Positions 1-5,965 of a DNA stretch of 6,944 nucleotides are shown here, in pieces. The notes below the pieces were generated by a model. The model saw nothing but the letters and a program-made list of their open reading frames with translations. It was not told the DNA's origin and did no database searches. Where the stretch lies: NCBI GenBank assembly GCA_947303535.1, contig CAMYYQ010000054.1, positions 1 to 6,944 of the forward strand. Reading direction: 5' to 3'. The stretch comes from an uncultured Ruminococcus sp. (GTDB lineage: Bacteria > Bacillota_A > Clostridia > Oscillospirales > Ruminococcaceae). The translations under genes were made by a program, and so were the position numbers. Numbering within the stretch: position 1 is the stretch's first letter; every line of letters begins with the position of its first letter.

Positions 1-698
1 AGGACGTTTCACGCCGCGAGATCTATATAGTGGAGGGCGATTCGGCTCTCGGTTCTGTAAAGCTTGCAAGAAATGCTGAGTTTCAGGCTATAATACCAGT
101 CCGCGGTAAGATACTCAACTGCCTTAAAGCAGAGTATTCCAAAATATTCAAGAGTGAGATAATCACGGACCTTATCAAGGTGCTTGGCTGTGGAGTTGAA
201 GTAACTACAAAAGCTAATAAAGAGCTTTCAAACTTTGATATAAACAATTTCCGCTGGAGCAAGATCGTTATTTGTACCGATGCGGACGTTGACGGCTTCC
301 AGATAAGAACACTTATCCTTACCATGCTTTACAGGCTTACACCTACGCTTATAGAGCAGGGCTACGTTTATATAGCTGAATCACCGCTCTTTGAGATAAA
401 CACTAAGGAAAAGACATATTTCGCTTATACAGAACAGGAGAAGCAGCGAATACTTGAAATGATCGGTGATAAAAAGCATACTATACAGCGCTCGAAAGGT
501 CTTGGTGAGAACGAGCCCGATATGATGAGCCTTACTACAATGAATCCTGATACACGCCGTCTTATCAAGGTCACAGCTGACGATATAACCGAGTCTGCTG
601 AGATATTTGAGATGCTTCTCGGCGATGATCTTCAGGGACGTAAGGACTATATATCGGAATACGGTGCTGATTATCTCGAACTTGCTGATATAAGCTGA
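1..698 (+). CDS. parE: Type IIA DNA topoisomerase subunit B (ParE/GyrB-like), C-terminal part, 5' truncated by window edge
   Basis: This is the C-terminal half of the ATPase/TOPRIM subunit of a type IIA topoisomerase, which works with an A subunit to pass one DNA duplex through another. The reading frame is open from position 3 (Asp-Val-Ser-Arg-Arg) through the GTG at 30, so that GTG is an internal Val and the true start lies outside the window. Visible TOPRIM signatures are EGDSA (catalytic Glu at 33-35), RGKILN, and TDADVDG (Asp codons at 279, 285 and 291). Near the C-terminus are KGLGE and TTMNPDTRR, typical of the GyrB/ParE tail. Several positions differ from the common bacterial form: EGDSALGS instead of EGDSAGGS, DGFQIR instead of DGSHIR, and SKGLGE instead of YKGLGE. 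All metal-binding acids are kept, so the enzyme should be active. It opens an operon with the zinc-ribbon gene (17 nt gap) and the A subunit. ParE rather than GyrB is inferred from the A subunit's lack of a GyrA-box, so the symbol is tentative. Confidence 0.9.
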   Translation, partial: DVSRREIYIVEGDSALGSVKLARNAEFQAIIPVRGKILNCLKAEYSKIFKSEIITDLIKVLGCGVEVTTKANKELSNFDINNFRWSKIVICTDADVDGFQIRTLILTMLYRLTPTLIEQGYVYIAESPLFEINTKEKTYFAYTEQEKQRILEMIGDKKHTIQRSKGLGENEPDMMSLTTMNPDTRRLIKVTADDITESAEIFEMLLGDDLQGRKDYISEYGADYLELADIS

Positions 699-715
699 TA
701 CCTTGGTGATTATTT

Positions 716-943
716 ATGAAAAAGATAAAAATGACAAAGTGCCGTTTTTGTGGCGGAACTGAATTTATAACAGGTTATCAGAATTTTTACGGTGCTGTTT
801 ACAGTGCCGACAGTTTACTCAGATCAACATCTCTGTATCACACCATATGCAGAGAGTGCGGAAGTATCGTAAGAACTTATGTTAAAGATCCTGAGAAACT
901 GATAAAGAAAAAAGACAGAAAATCATCACAAGGAGAAGAGTAA
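716..943 (+). CDS. Small zinc-ribbon protein encoded between topoisomerase subunit genes
   Basis: This is a 75-residue protein with two CxxC knuckles, Cys9/Cys12 (CRFC) and Cys45/Cys48 (CREC), separated by 32 residues. The spacing fits one four-Cys zinc ribbon. The C-terminal tail is charged and lysine-rich (about residues 60-69), which could contact nucleic acid. There is no signal peptide or membrane segment, so it should be cytosolic. The start at 716 is preceded by a weak GGTG (705-708) at suitable spacing. A second ATG at 731 has no better ribosome binding site. The stop TAA (941-943) directly abuts the ATG of the next gene, and that gene's AAGGAGAAG ribosome binding site lies within the last codons here, so translation is probably coupled. 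I do not recognise a named family. Small zinc ribbons of this kind are often labelled generically. The position suggests an accessory role with the topoisomerase, but that is inference only. Confidence 0.82.
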   Translation: MKKIKMTKCRFCGGTEFITGYQNFYGAVYSADSLLRSTSLYHTICRECGSIVRTYVKDPEKLIKKKDRKSSQGEE

Positions 944-3184
944 ATGCCAAGAAAAAAGGAAACTCCCAAAAAACAGCCTGTCTTTAAGCATGAGGCTTAT
1001 ATAGAAGGTTCAGGCAGTGTAGTTGATGAAAAGATAACGGATACTCTGAAAAAGAATTATATGCCCTACGCCATGAGCGTTATCATTTCAAGAGCACTTC
1101 CTGAGATAGACGGCTTTAAGCCTTCTCACAGAAAGCTCCTTTATATGATGTATAAGAGAGGACTGCTCAATCCGGAAAAGGAGCGTTCAAAGTCTGCGAA
1201 TGTTGTGGGTGAGACCATGAAACTCAACCCTCACGGCGATCAGGCTATCTATGAGACTCTTGTTCGTATGACACGCGGAAATGAGGCTCTGCTCCACCCA
1301 TATATCGACAGCAAGGGAAACTTCGGCAAGCAGTATTCAAGCAAGATGCACTTTGCTGCGCCTCGTTATACAGAAGTAAAGCTTGAAAAGATATGCAACG
1401 AGCTTTTCCGTGATATTGACAAGGAAACCATAGATTTCGTACCAAACTATGATAATACTATGCAGGAGCCCACTTTGCTTCCTGCAACATTTCCGACTGT
1501 ACTTGTAAACTCAAATACAGGTATTGCCGTATCTATGGCAAGCAATGTATGTCCTTTCAATCTTGAAGAGGTCTGCGAGACTACCATAGCTCTTATGAAA
1601 GACCCGAACCATGATATACTCAGTACCCTTAAAGGTCCTGATTTTCCGGGCGGCGGTCTTATGCTCTATGATGAAGCCGAGCTTAACAAGGTCTATGAGA
1701 CGGGCAGTGGAAGTATAAAAGTACGTTCAAAATTCAGTTATGATAAAAGTGCAAACTGCATCGAGGTAAATGAGATACCGTATACTACTACTGTTGAAGC
1801 TATAATCGAGAAGATAATAGACCTTGTAAAACAGGGAAAGATAAGGGAAGTATCATATATACGTGACGAAACGGATATTGAAGGTCTTAAAATAGCCATT
1901 GACCTCAAGCGTGGAACTGACCCTGAAAAGCTTATGCAGAAGCTCTATCGCCTTACACCTTTGCAGGACAGCTATCCGTGTAACTTCAATATACTTATTG
2001 CAGGAACTCCTAAGGTAATGGGTGTGCGTGAGATACTTACCGAATGGACTGCTTTCCGTGAGGAATGTATTCAGCGCAGAACATACCACGATCTCCAGAA
2101 GAAAAAGGAAAAGCTTCATCTTCTCGAAGCTCTCTCAAAGATACTTCTTGATATCGACAAGGCTATCAAGATAATCCGCGAGACCGAGAATGAAGCGGAT
2201 GTTGTCCCTAACCTTATGGTAGGTTTTGGTATCGACGAGATACAGGCTGAATATGTTGCTGAAATAAAGCTCCGTAATATCAATAAGCAGTATATCCTTC
2301 GCCGTATCGAGGAAGTTGACCAGCTCAAAAAGGATATTGAGGAAATGGAAGATATACTCCGTGATAAGAAGAAGATACGCAAGATAATCGTCAACGAGCT
2401 TCGTGATGTTATAAAGAATTATGCTCAGCCGCGAAAGACGATGTTCTATTATCTTTCAGATGTTGAAGATGCTGAGGAAGTTGATGATACTCCTGATTAT
2501 CCTGTCAATATATTTGTATCTGACAGCGGTTATTTCAAGAAGATAACACCTCAGTCACTGCGAATGAGCGGTGAGCAGAAGCTTAAAGAGGGTGACTTCA
2601 TCAGTCAGACCTTTGAAGCTACTAACAAGACAGACCTTGTTTTCTTCTCTGATAAGGCTCAGGCTTATAAATCAAGAGCAAGTGCGTTTGATGATACAAA
2701 GGCAAGTGTAATGGGTGATTATATACCTGCAAAGCTCAGCTTTGACGACGGGGAACTGCTTAAAACTCTTGTTCCTACAACGGATTACAGCGGATATATT
2801 CTTTTCTTCTTTGAAAACGGTAAAGTCGCAAAAGTTCCTATGAAATCATATGAGACCAAGACTAACCGTAAAAAGCTTGCAAAGGCATATTCTGAGAAGT
2901 CACCGCTTGTTGCGGCTATATTCACAGCTGAGGACAGTGATATACTTCTCAGGACTACAAGCGGTCATGCACTTGTATTCAATACGGGCATGATACTTCC
3001 TAAGTCCACAAGAGATTCTCAGGGCGTACAGGTCATAAATCTGCGGAAGAAAGCACTACTTTCATCAGCCTCGCTCATAGCTCCTGAGGAGCTCTCTGAG
3101 CTTGAAAAATATCGTTCAAAGAGCGTTCCTGCCGCAGGAAAGCCTGCTAAGGAGCTCGGTGACAGCAATCAGCTTACATTTTAA
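944..3184 (+). CDS. parC: Type IIA DNA topoisomerase subunit A (ParC/GyrA-like), complete
   Basis: This is the DNA cleavage-religation subunit, which forms a transient 5'-phosphotyrosine link and works with the B subunit encoded upstream. A short basic N-terminal extension (residues 1-12) is followed by the winged-helix/tower core. PYAMSVIISRALPEIDG spans 41-57 and the conserved Lys59/His62/Arg63 follow. NPHGDQAIYE (95-104) is the quinolone-contact helix, and AAPRYTE (138-144) carries catalytic Arg141-Tyr142 (Tyr codon 1367-1369). A charged helical/coiled-coil region runs from about 370 to 490, and a beta-rich C-terminal domain from about 520 to 710. The canonical GyrA-box QRRGGKG is absent; the equivalent stretch reads SLRMSGEQKLKEGDF. 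The C-terminal domain (about 190 residues) is shorter than a six-bladed GyrA pinwheel, and 746 residues is ParC-like. This favours a decatenating topoisomerase IV-type role over negative supercoiling. The start is supported by AAGGAGAAG at 930-938, and the ATG immediately follows the previous stop. A hairpin terminator lies 7 nt after the stop. Confidence 0.93.
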   Translation: MPRKKETPKKQPVFKHEAYIEGSGSVVDEKITDTLKKNYMPYAMSVIISRALPEIDGFKPSHRKLLYMMYKRGLLNPEKERSKSANVVGETMKLNPHGDQAIYETLVRMTRGNEALLHPYIDSKGNFGKQYSSKMHFAAPRYTEVKLEKICNELFRDIDKETIDFVPNYDNTMQEPTLLPATFPTVLVNSNTGIAVSMASNVCPFNLEEVCETTIALMKDPNHDILSTLKGPDFPGGGLMLYDEAELNKVYETGSGSIKVRSKFSYDKSANCIEVNEIPYTTTVEAIIEKIIDLVKQGKIREVSYIRDETDIEGLKIAIDLKRGTDPEKLMQKLYRLTPLQDSYPCNFNILIAGTPKVMGVREILTEWTAFREECIQRRTYHDLQKKKEKLHLLEALSKILLDIDKAIKIIRETENEADVVPNLMVGFGIDEIQAEYVAEIKLRNINKQYILRRIEEVDQLKKDIEEMEDILRDKKKIRKIIVNELRDVIKNYAQPRKTMFYYLSDVEDAEEVDDTPDYPVNIFVSDSGYFKKITPQSLRMSGEQKLKEGDFISQTFEATNKTDLVFFSDKAQAYKSRASAFDDTKASVMGDYIPAKLSFDDGELLKTLVPTTDYSGYILFFFENGKVAKVPMKSYETKTNRKKLAKAYSEKSPLVAAIFTAEDSDILLRTTSGHALVFNTGMILPKSTRDSQGVQVINLRKKALLSSASLIAPEELSELEKYRSKSVPAAGKPAKELGDSNQLTF

Positions 3185-3191
3185 ATAATAG

Positions 3192-3232
3192 AAAAGCCAT
3201 AGTTTTGCATAAATGCGATACTATGGCTTTTT
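3192..3232 (+). terminator. Rho-independent terminator of the topoisomerase operon
   Basis: A perfect 12-bp stem pairs 3192-3203 (AAAAGCCATAGT) with 3220-3231 (ACTATGGCTTTT) around a 16-nt loop. The distal arm ends in a run of five T (3228-3232). It begins 7 nt after the parC stop. The loop holds a small GCAT/ATGC complement that may not form because only two bases separate the arms. Confidence 0.88.
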
Positions 3233-3259
3233 AAGAAATATCTGTACAGAGGTGAAAGT

Positions 3260-3916
3260 ATGAATAAGGAATGGTCTGAACTTAATAGGAAAATGCAAAA
3301 TCAGCTTAAAAAAGCAGAATCATATAATAATGGCATCGAAACTCTTTTCAAACTCAGAGATCAGCTAATGCAGGTAATAGATCAGTTCAGAGATGAGCTT
3401 TCAAGAGAGGACTTCAATGCTATTCCTTTCATCAATGCTGACGGCTATCATTCAAAAACAATTGCATATTCGTTATGGCATATTTTTCGTATAGAAGACA
3501 TCGTTGCACATTCTCTCATTAATGAAGATGAACAGGTGTTCTTTTTGGAAAAATACAACAAGCGTATTAATTCTCCCATAATAACAACGGGAAATGAGCT
3601 TGTCGGGCAGCAGATAGCAGTTTTTTCAGAAGAATTAAATATAGATGAGCTATATTCATATATCCATGATGTTAAAGAAAGCACTGAAAGGATCGTAAAA
3701 GCACTTTCATTTGATGCTCTAAAAAAGAAAATATCCGACGAATGCAGAGAGTATCTGAAAAGTCTGAATGTGGTAAGTTATGATGAAAATGCTATATGGC
3801 TTATAGATTACTGGTGTGAAAAGGATATACGTGGACTTATACAGATGCCGTTTTCAAGGCATTGGATAATGCATACAGAAGCTTGTCTGCGTATAAAAGC
3901 TAAGCTAAAGAAATAA
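3260..3916 (+). CDS. DinB-fold (DinB/YfiT-like) putative metalloprotein
   Basis: This is a 218-residue, helix-rich, apparently cytosolic protein with no signal peptide or membrane segment. It fits the DinB four-helix-bundle superfamily. A His in the second-helix context SLWHIFRIED (His74) and an HxxxH pair in RHWIMHTEA (His201, His205) reproduce the three-His metal site of that fold. His84 in the same helix as His74 is an extra candidate ligand. Superfamily members include thiol transferases (bacillithiol or mycothiol dependent), isomerases and many proteins of unknown activity, so no reaction can be assigned. Start at 3260 is supported by AGAGGTG (3248-3254) five bases upstream. The gene lies 75 nt after parC, but the parC terminator occupies most of that gap and I find no convincing promoter there. 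Expression may rely on read-through or a weak unrecognised promoter. By eye its codons are more A/T-rich than parC's. It ends convergent with the aldolase-like gene. Confidence 0.85.
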   Translation: MNKEWSELNRKMQNQLKKAESYNNGIETLFKLRDQLMQVIDQFRDELSREDFNAIPFINADGYHSKTIAYSLWHIFRIEDIVAHSLINEDEQVFFLEKYNKRINSPIITTGNELVGQQIAVFSEELNIDELYSYIHDVKESTERIVKALSFDALKKKISDECREYLKSLNVVSYDENAIWLIDYWCEKDIRGLIQMPFSRHWIMHTEACLRIKAKLKK

Positions 3917-3917
3917 A

Positions 3918-3956
3918 AATAGCCGAGAAACAATATTTTTATGTTTCTCGGCTATT
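3918..3956. terminator. Bidirectional terminator between convergent genes
   Basis: A perfect 15-bp stem pairs 3918-3932 with 3942-3956 (core AGCCGAGAAAC / GTTTCTCGGCT) around a 9-nt A/T loop. On the minus strand the stem is followed by a T-rich tract (complement of 3905-3917), so it should stop the aldolase-like transcript well. On the plus strand the following TATATTTA is a weaker tract but still plausible for the DinB-like gene, whose stop codon ends 2 nt before the stem. Confidence 0.9.
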
Positions 3957-3975
3957 ATATTTACAGAGTTAATTA

Positions 3976-4950
3976 TTATTCCTGAGAGATTATTTCCTTG
4001 TAGAATTCAGAAACGTCTTTACGATTGTCCTTAGTATACTGGATAGCGGTTCTTGGATGCTGATTGAAAAGACCTGTAAGGAGGTACTGGAGATCATATC
4101 CCCATACTGCGCCCTCTTCACGTAATTTATTCATGTGCTTTTCAATGAACTGGAATACAGGATAAACGTTATACTTGGGATTTTTGAGGAAACCGAGAAG
4201 AAGCTCCATTGCACAGTTGCCTGCACCTCTTCCCATTGATGAATATGTTGCATCGAGCCAGTCTACGCCGTCACCAACTGCTTCGATAGTATTAGCGAAT
4301 GCGAGCTGCTGGTTGTTGTGTGCGTGGATACCGACCTTTTTACCGAATTTTGCAGCTATCTCACAGTAAAGATCCGCAATTCTTGCGATCTGTTCCGGAT
4401 ATAATGAACCGAAACTGTCAACGATGTAGAAAACATCAACAGGGGACTGACCAAGAATATCGAGAGCGACTTTTATATCGCCTTCCTGCGCATTTGAGAT
4501 AGCCATGATATTACAGCTTACCTCATATCCCTTTTTCTTTGCATCTTCGATCATATCAACAGCTGTTGGAATCTGGTGGATATATGTAGCTACGCGGATA
4601 AGGTCAACAGGACTGTTTTCACGCTCAACGATATCCTGCTTGTAATTGCAGCGTCCTACATCTGCCATGATAGCGATCTTAAGGTCAGTGTGATTTTCAC
4701 CGACGATAGAGCGGATATATTCGTCATCACAGAACTTACATGGTCCGAAGTCATCGACCTTGAACATTTCCTTGTCAGCTCTGTAGCCAAATTCCATGTA
4801 GTCTACGCCTGCCTTGATGTTTGAAAGGTAAAGGTCTCTTACAAATTCATCGCTGAATCTGAAGTCATTTACAAGTCCGCCGTCTCTGAGAGTTGCATCA
4901 ACAACTCTAACATCTGATCTGAAATTCATAAGCTTAGATAACTCTTTCAT
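3976..4950 (-). CDS. DRE-TIM metallolyase family aldolase-like protein (HMGL-like, related to 4-hydroxy-2-oxovalerate aldolase)
   Basis: This is a 324-residue TIM-barrel protein of the HMGL-like/DRE-TIM family, divalent-metal enzymes that make or break C-C bonds next to a keto or acyl-CoA group. Visible signatures are DATLRDGG (18-25, metal Asp and catalytic Arg-Asp), VDSFGS (178-182 region), metal-binding IHAHNN (His209 and His211), and the active-site loop SSMGRGAGN (237-245). The pattern IHAHNNQQLAFANTIEA closely follows 4-hydroxy-2-oxovalerate aldolases such as DmpG/BphI. However, the catalytic-base His just after the RDG motif in those enzymes is replaced here (RDGGL, Leu26). No partner acylating aldehyde dehydrogenase is nearby. 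The substrate is therefore unknown, and anabolic or modification roles are possible. The ATG at 4948-4950 is supported by AGAGGA at 4957-4962. The gene stands alone between terminators with its own consensus promoter and a possible operator in its 60-nt leader. Confidence 0.88.
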   Translation of the reverse strand: MKELSKLMNFRSDVRVVDATLRDGGLVNDFRFSDEFVRDLYLSNIKAGVDYMEFGYRADKEMFKVDDFGPCKFCDDEYIRSIVGENHTDLKIAIMADVGRCNYKQDIVERENSPVDLIRVATYIHQIPTAVDMIEDAKKKGYEVSCNIMAISNAQEGDIKVALDILGQSPVDVFYIVDSFGSLYPEQIARIADLYCEIAAKFGKKVGIHAHNNQQLAFANTIEAVGDGVDWLDATYSSMGRGAGNCAMELLLGFLKNPKYNVYPVFQFIEKHMNKLREEGAVWGYDLQYLLTGLFNQHPRTAIQYTKDNRKDVSEFYKEIISQE

Positions 4951-4970
4951 AATTATTCCTCTTTCTTTTA

Positions 4971-5003
4971 CGCTATAAAGCTTTAAGCTGTAACGCTTTA
5001 AAG
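4971..5003 (-). promoter_or_regulatory. Operator-like repeat cluster in aldolase leader
   Basis: Read on the minus strand, a 21-bp element (5002 to 4982) starts TTTAAAGCGTTACAG and ends CTTAAA. A second related unit, CTTTATAGCG, starts at 4980, so CTTTAAAGCG and CTTTATAGCG recur with 9 of 10 matches, 23 bp (about two helical turns) apart. A perfect 10-bp palindrome TAAAGCTTTA sits at 4976-4985. The cluster begins about 8 bases into the predicted transcript, a usual place for a repressor site. Its first 12 bases are identical to the element over the tyrA -10 box. Binding by a regulator is inference. Confidence 0.5.
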
Positions 5004-5016
5004 TGTTTCTGTATAT

Positions 5017-5045
5017 AGTATATCACAGTTTTTTTCATTTGTCAA
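5017..5045 (-). promoter_or_regulatory. Sigma-A-type promoter of aldolase-like gene
   Basis: On the minus strand there is a perfect -35 TTGACA (5045-5040), a 17-bp A-rich spacer, and -10 TATACT (5022-5017). The transcript should start near 5010 and give a leader of about 60 nt. The -35 box lies about 20 bp beyond the amidase terminator stem, so this gene is insulated from amidase transcription. Confidence 0.88.
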
Positions 5046-5066
5046 ACGTTTTCTTGAAATTTCTGA

Positions 5067-5096
5067 AAAAAAGGAGACGTTATTGTCTCCTTTTTT
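5067..5096 (-). terminator. Terminator of the amidase gene, overlapping its stop codon
   Basis: A 12-bp stem pairs 5067-5078 with 5085-5096 (core GGAGAC / GTCTCC) with a 6-nt loop. It is flanked by A and T runs on both sides, so it could act in either direction. On the minus strand it ends in seven T (complement of 5066-5072). The amidase stop codon (5095-5097) overlaps the base of the stem. Confidence 0.9.
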
Positions 5097-5832
5097 ACAG
5101 AGTTATGAACTGACTGCTTGAATAGCCGATGATACCGTTGTAATTGACTACATACCAGCCGTCAGTTTCACCATTTATCATAACGCTTGCGCCGTCAGGC
5201 ATAGAGCCGATTATGCTGCCTGAAAGGCTTGGATAGCTGCGTATATTGAGATTGCTTCCGTCAGTGGTAACTGTTCCCCAGCGTACTGCTCCTGCTGATA
5301 TGAACGGTATACCGAAATAATCACACAGAGAATTTACAATATTACGTGCTATTGCTTCAAGATTGTTTTTCAGCCATGCTTCGTCTGCGTAATTATCGTG
5401 ATAGCCAAGTTCACAGAGCACAGCAACGGCTTTGGTCCTTAATACCTCTCCGAGAGAATATGTGGGTATGGCTCTGACTTTATCAGGCAGGGGATAGATA
5501 GATTTCAGGTTATTTGCTATTATATTGGCGAGTCGCTCGCTCTGGGAGCTTTTTGGTGCGTAATATATATCGATACCACGAAGTCTGCCTGTGAGATTTT
5601 CAGGGGCAGCGTTTGAATGAAGTGCAAGATGAACATCGTATACACCTGCGTTTGAGTCTGCGATAGCACCTGTAACATTTCGTACAGGATCATTTCTGAC
5701 GAAGCTTATTCCGCAGGAGCGAAGGTATGGCTCTATCCTGTTAGCAAGCAGATTCATATACAGTTCTTCGTTGCCGTCTGTAGCATATTTATTCCATTCC
5801 TGTGTGGATGGGCTCAAAAAGACCTTTGGCAT
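5095..5832 (-). CDS. N-acetylmuramoyl-L-alanine amidase (Amidase_3-like) with C-terminal bacterial SH3 domain
   Basis: This protein is predicted to cut the amide bond between N-acetylmuramic acid and L-Ala in peptidoglycan. The amidase domain covers about residues 1-175. VFLSPSTQEWN is at 4-14, NEE (21-23) provides a likely zinc-ligand Glu, LHSNAAPE has His72, and the catalytic-Glu block is VLCELGYHDN (Glu141). The classical first zinc His (DPGHGG) is missing; SPSTQ stands there, a variant I associate with a clostridial subfamily. A bacterial SH3 domain (about 184-245: LNIRSYPSLSGSIIGSMPDG, ETDGWYVVNYNG) probably binds the wall. At 245 residues it has no signal peptide or transmembrane segment, so export is unexplained. 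It could be endolysin-like, released on lysis, or secreted non-classically. No holin or other phage gene is in the window. The start at 5830-5832 is supported by AGGATGA (5837-5843). It is divergent from tyrA and ends in its own terminator. Confidence 0.9.
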   Translation of the reverse strand: MPKVFLSPSTQEWNKYATDGNEELYMNLLANRIEPYLRSCGISFVRNDPVRNVTGAIADSNAGVYDVHLALHSNAAPENLTGRLRGIDIYYAPKSSQSERLANIIANNLKSIYPLPDKVRAIPTYSLGEVLRTKAVAVLCELGYHDNYADEAWLKNNLEAIARNIVNSLCDYFGIPFISAGAVRWGTVTTDGSNLNIRSYPSLSGSIIGSMPDGASVMINGETDGWYVVNYNGIIGYSSSQFITL

Positions 5833-5857
5833 AAAATCATCCTATTCTGATTAGTTT

Positions 5858-5871
5858 TGAGATATATCTCA
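5858..5871. promoter_or_regulatory. 14-bp perfect palindrome in amidase leader
   Basis: TGAGATATATCTCA is a perfect inverted repeat about 26-39 bases into the predicted amidase transcript, 26 bp before the start codon. It has no loop, so it suits a dimeric DNA-binding protein better than an RNA hairpin. The regulator is unknown. Confidence 0.4.
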
Positions 5872-5903
5872 CTTTATTTTATGCTTTTATGGAACAAATT
5901 GTT

Positions 5904-5912
5904 ATTATATCA
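5904..5912 (-). promoter_or_regulatory. Extended -10 promoter of the amidase gene
   Basis: On the minus strand, TGATATAAT (5912-5904) is a perfect -10 hexamer with the TGn extension. The -35 position (about 5927-5932) is a poor ATAGCA, consistent with reliance on the extended -10. Transcription would start near 5897 with a leader of about 65 nt. The -35 region abuts the tyrA -35 box, so the two divergent promoters are back to back. Confidence 0.65.
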
Positions 5913-5931
5913 ATAAAAAAGTGATTTGCTA

Positions 5932-5960
5932 TTGACTTTTTGCTTTTAAAGCGTTATACT
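5932..5960 (+). promoter_or_regulatory. Sigma-A-type promoter of tyrA
   Basis: A -35 TTGACT (5932-5937), a 17-bp spacer and -10 TATACT (5955-5960) predict a start near 5967 and a leader of only about 28 nt. That is too short for a T-box or other riboswitch, so control should act on transcription initiation. The -10 hexamer is inside an inverted repeat. Confidence 0.85.
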
Positions 5961-5965
5961 TTAAA
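5945..5965 (+). promoter_or_regulatory. Operator-like inverted repeat covering the tyrA -10 box
   Basis: TTTAAAG (5945-5951), seven bases, then CTTTAAA (5959-5965) form a perfect 7-bp-arm inverted repeat enclosing the -10 hexamer. A protein bound here would block RNA polymerase. The element matches the one in the aldolase leader at 18 of 21 positions, including the first 12 in a row. Confidence 0.55.

Noticed and set aside
30..32. GTG as the start of the first gene
   Set aside because: The frame is open upstream to position 3, and GTG-GAG-GGC-GAT encodes the TOPRIM VEGDS motif, which is internal in GyrB/ParE proteins.
83..2394. Several minus-strand open frames of 66-92 codons opposite the topoisomerase genes
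   Set aside because: They are antisense shadows of strongly supported genes, with Ser/Ile/Leu-rich composition, no convincing ribosome binding sites and no recognisable motifs.
4175..4824. Plus-strand open frames opposite the aldolase-like gene
   Set aside because: They overlap each other and a well-supported minus-strand gene and have no domain-like content, so they are shadows.
4982..5002. Catabolite-responsive (cre) site in the shared element
   Set aside because: The AAGCG part resembles cre, but the TG start and CA end of the consensus are missing in both copies, and the tyrA copy is a different inverted repeat.
5095..5832. Amidase as part of a prophage lysis cassette
   Set aside because: The neighbours are a metabolic aldolase-like gene and tyrA, with no holin, tail or integrase genes and no attachment-site repeats in the window.
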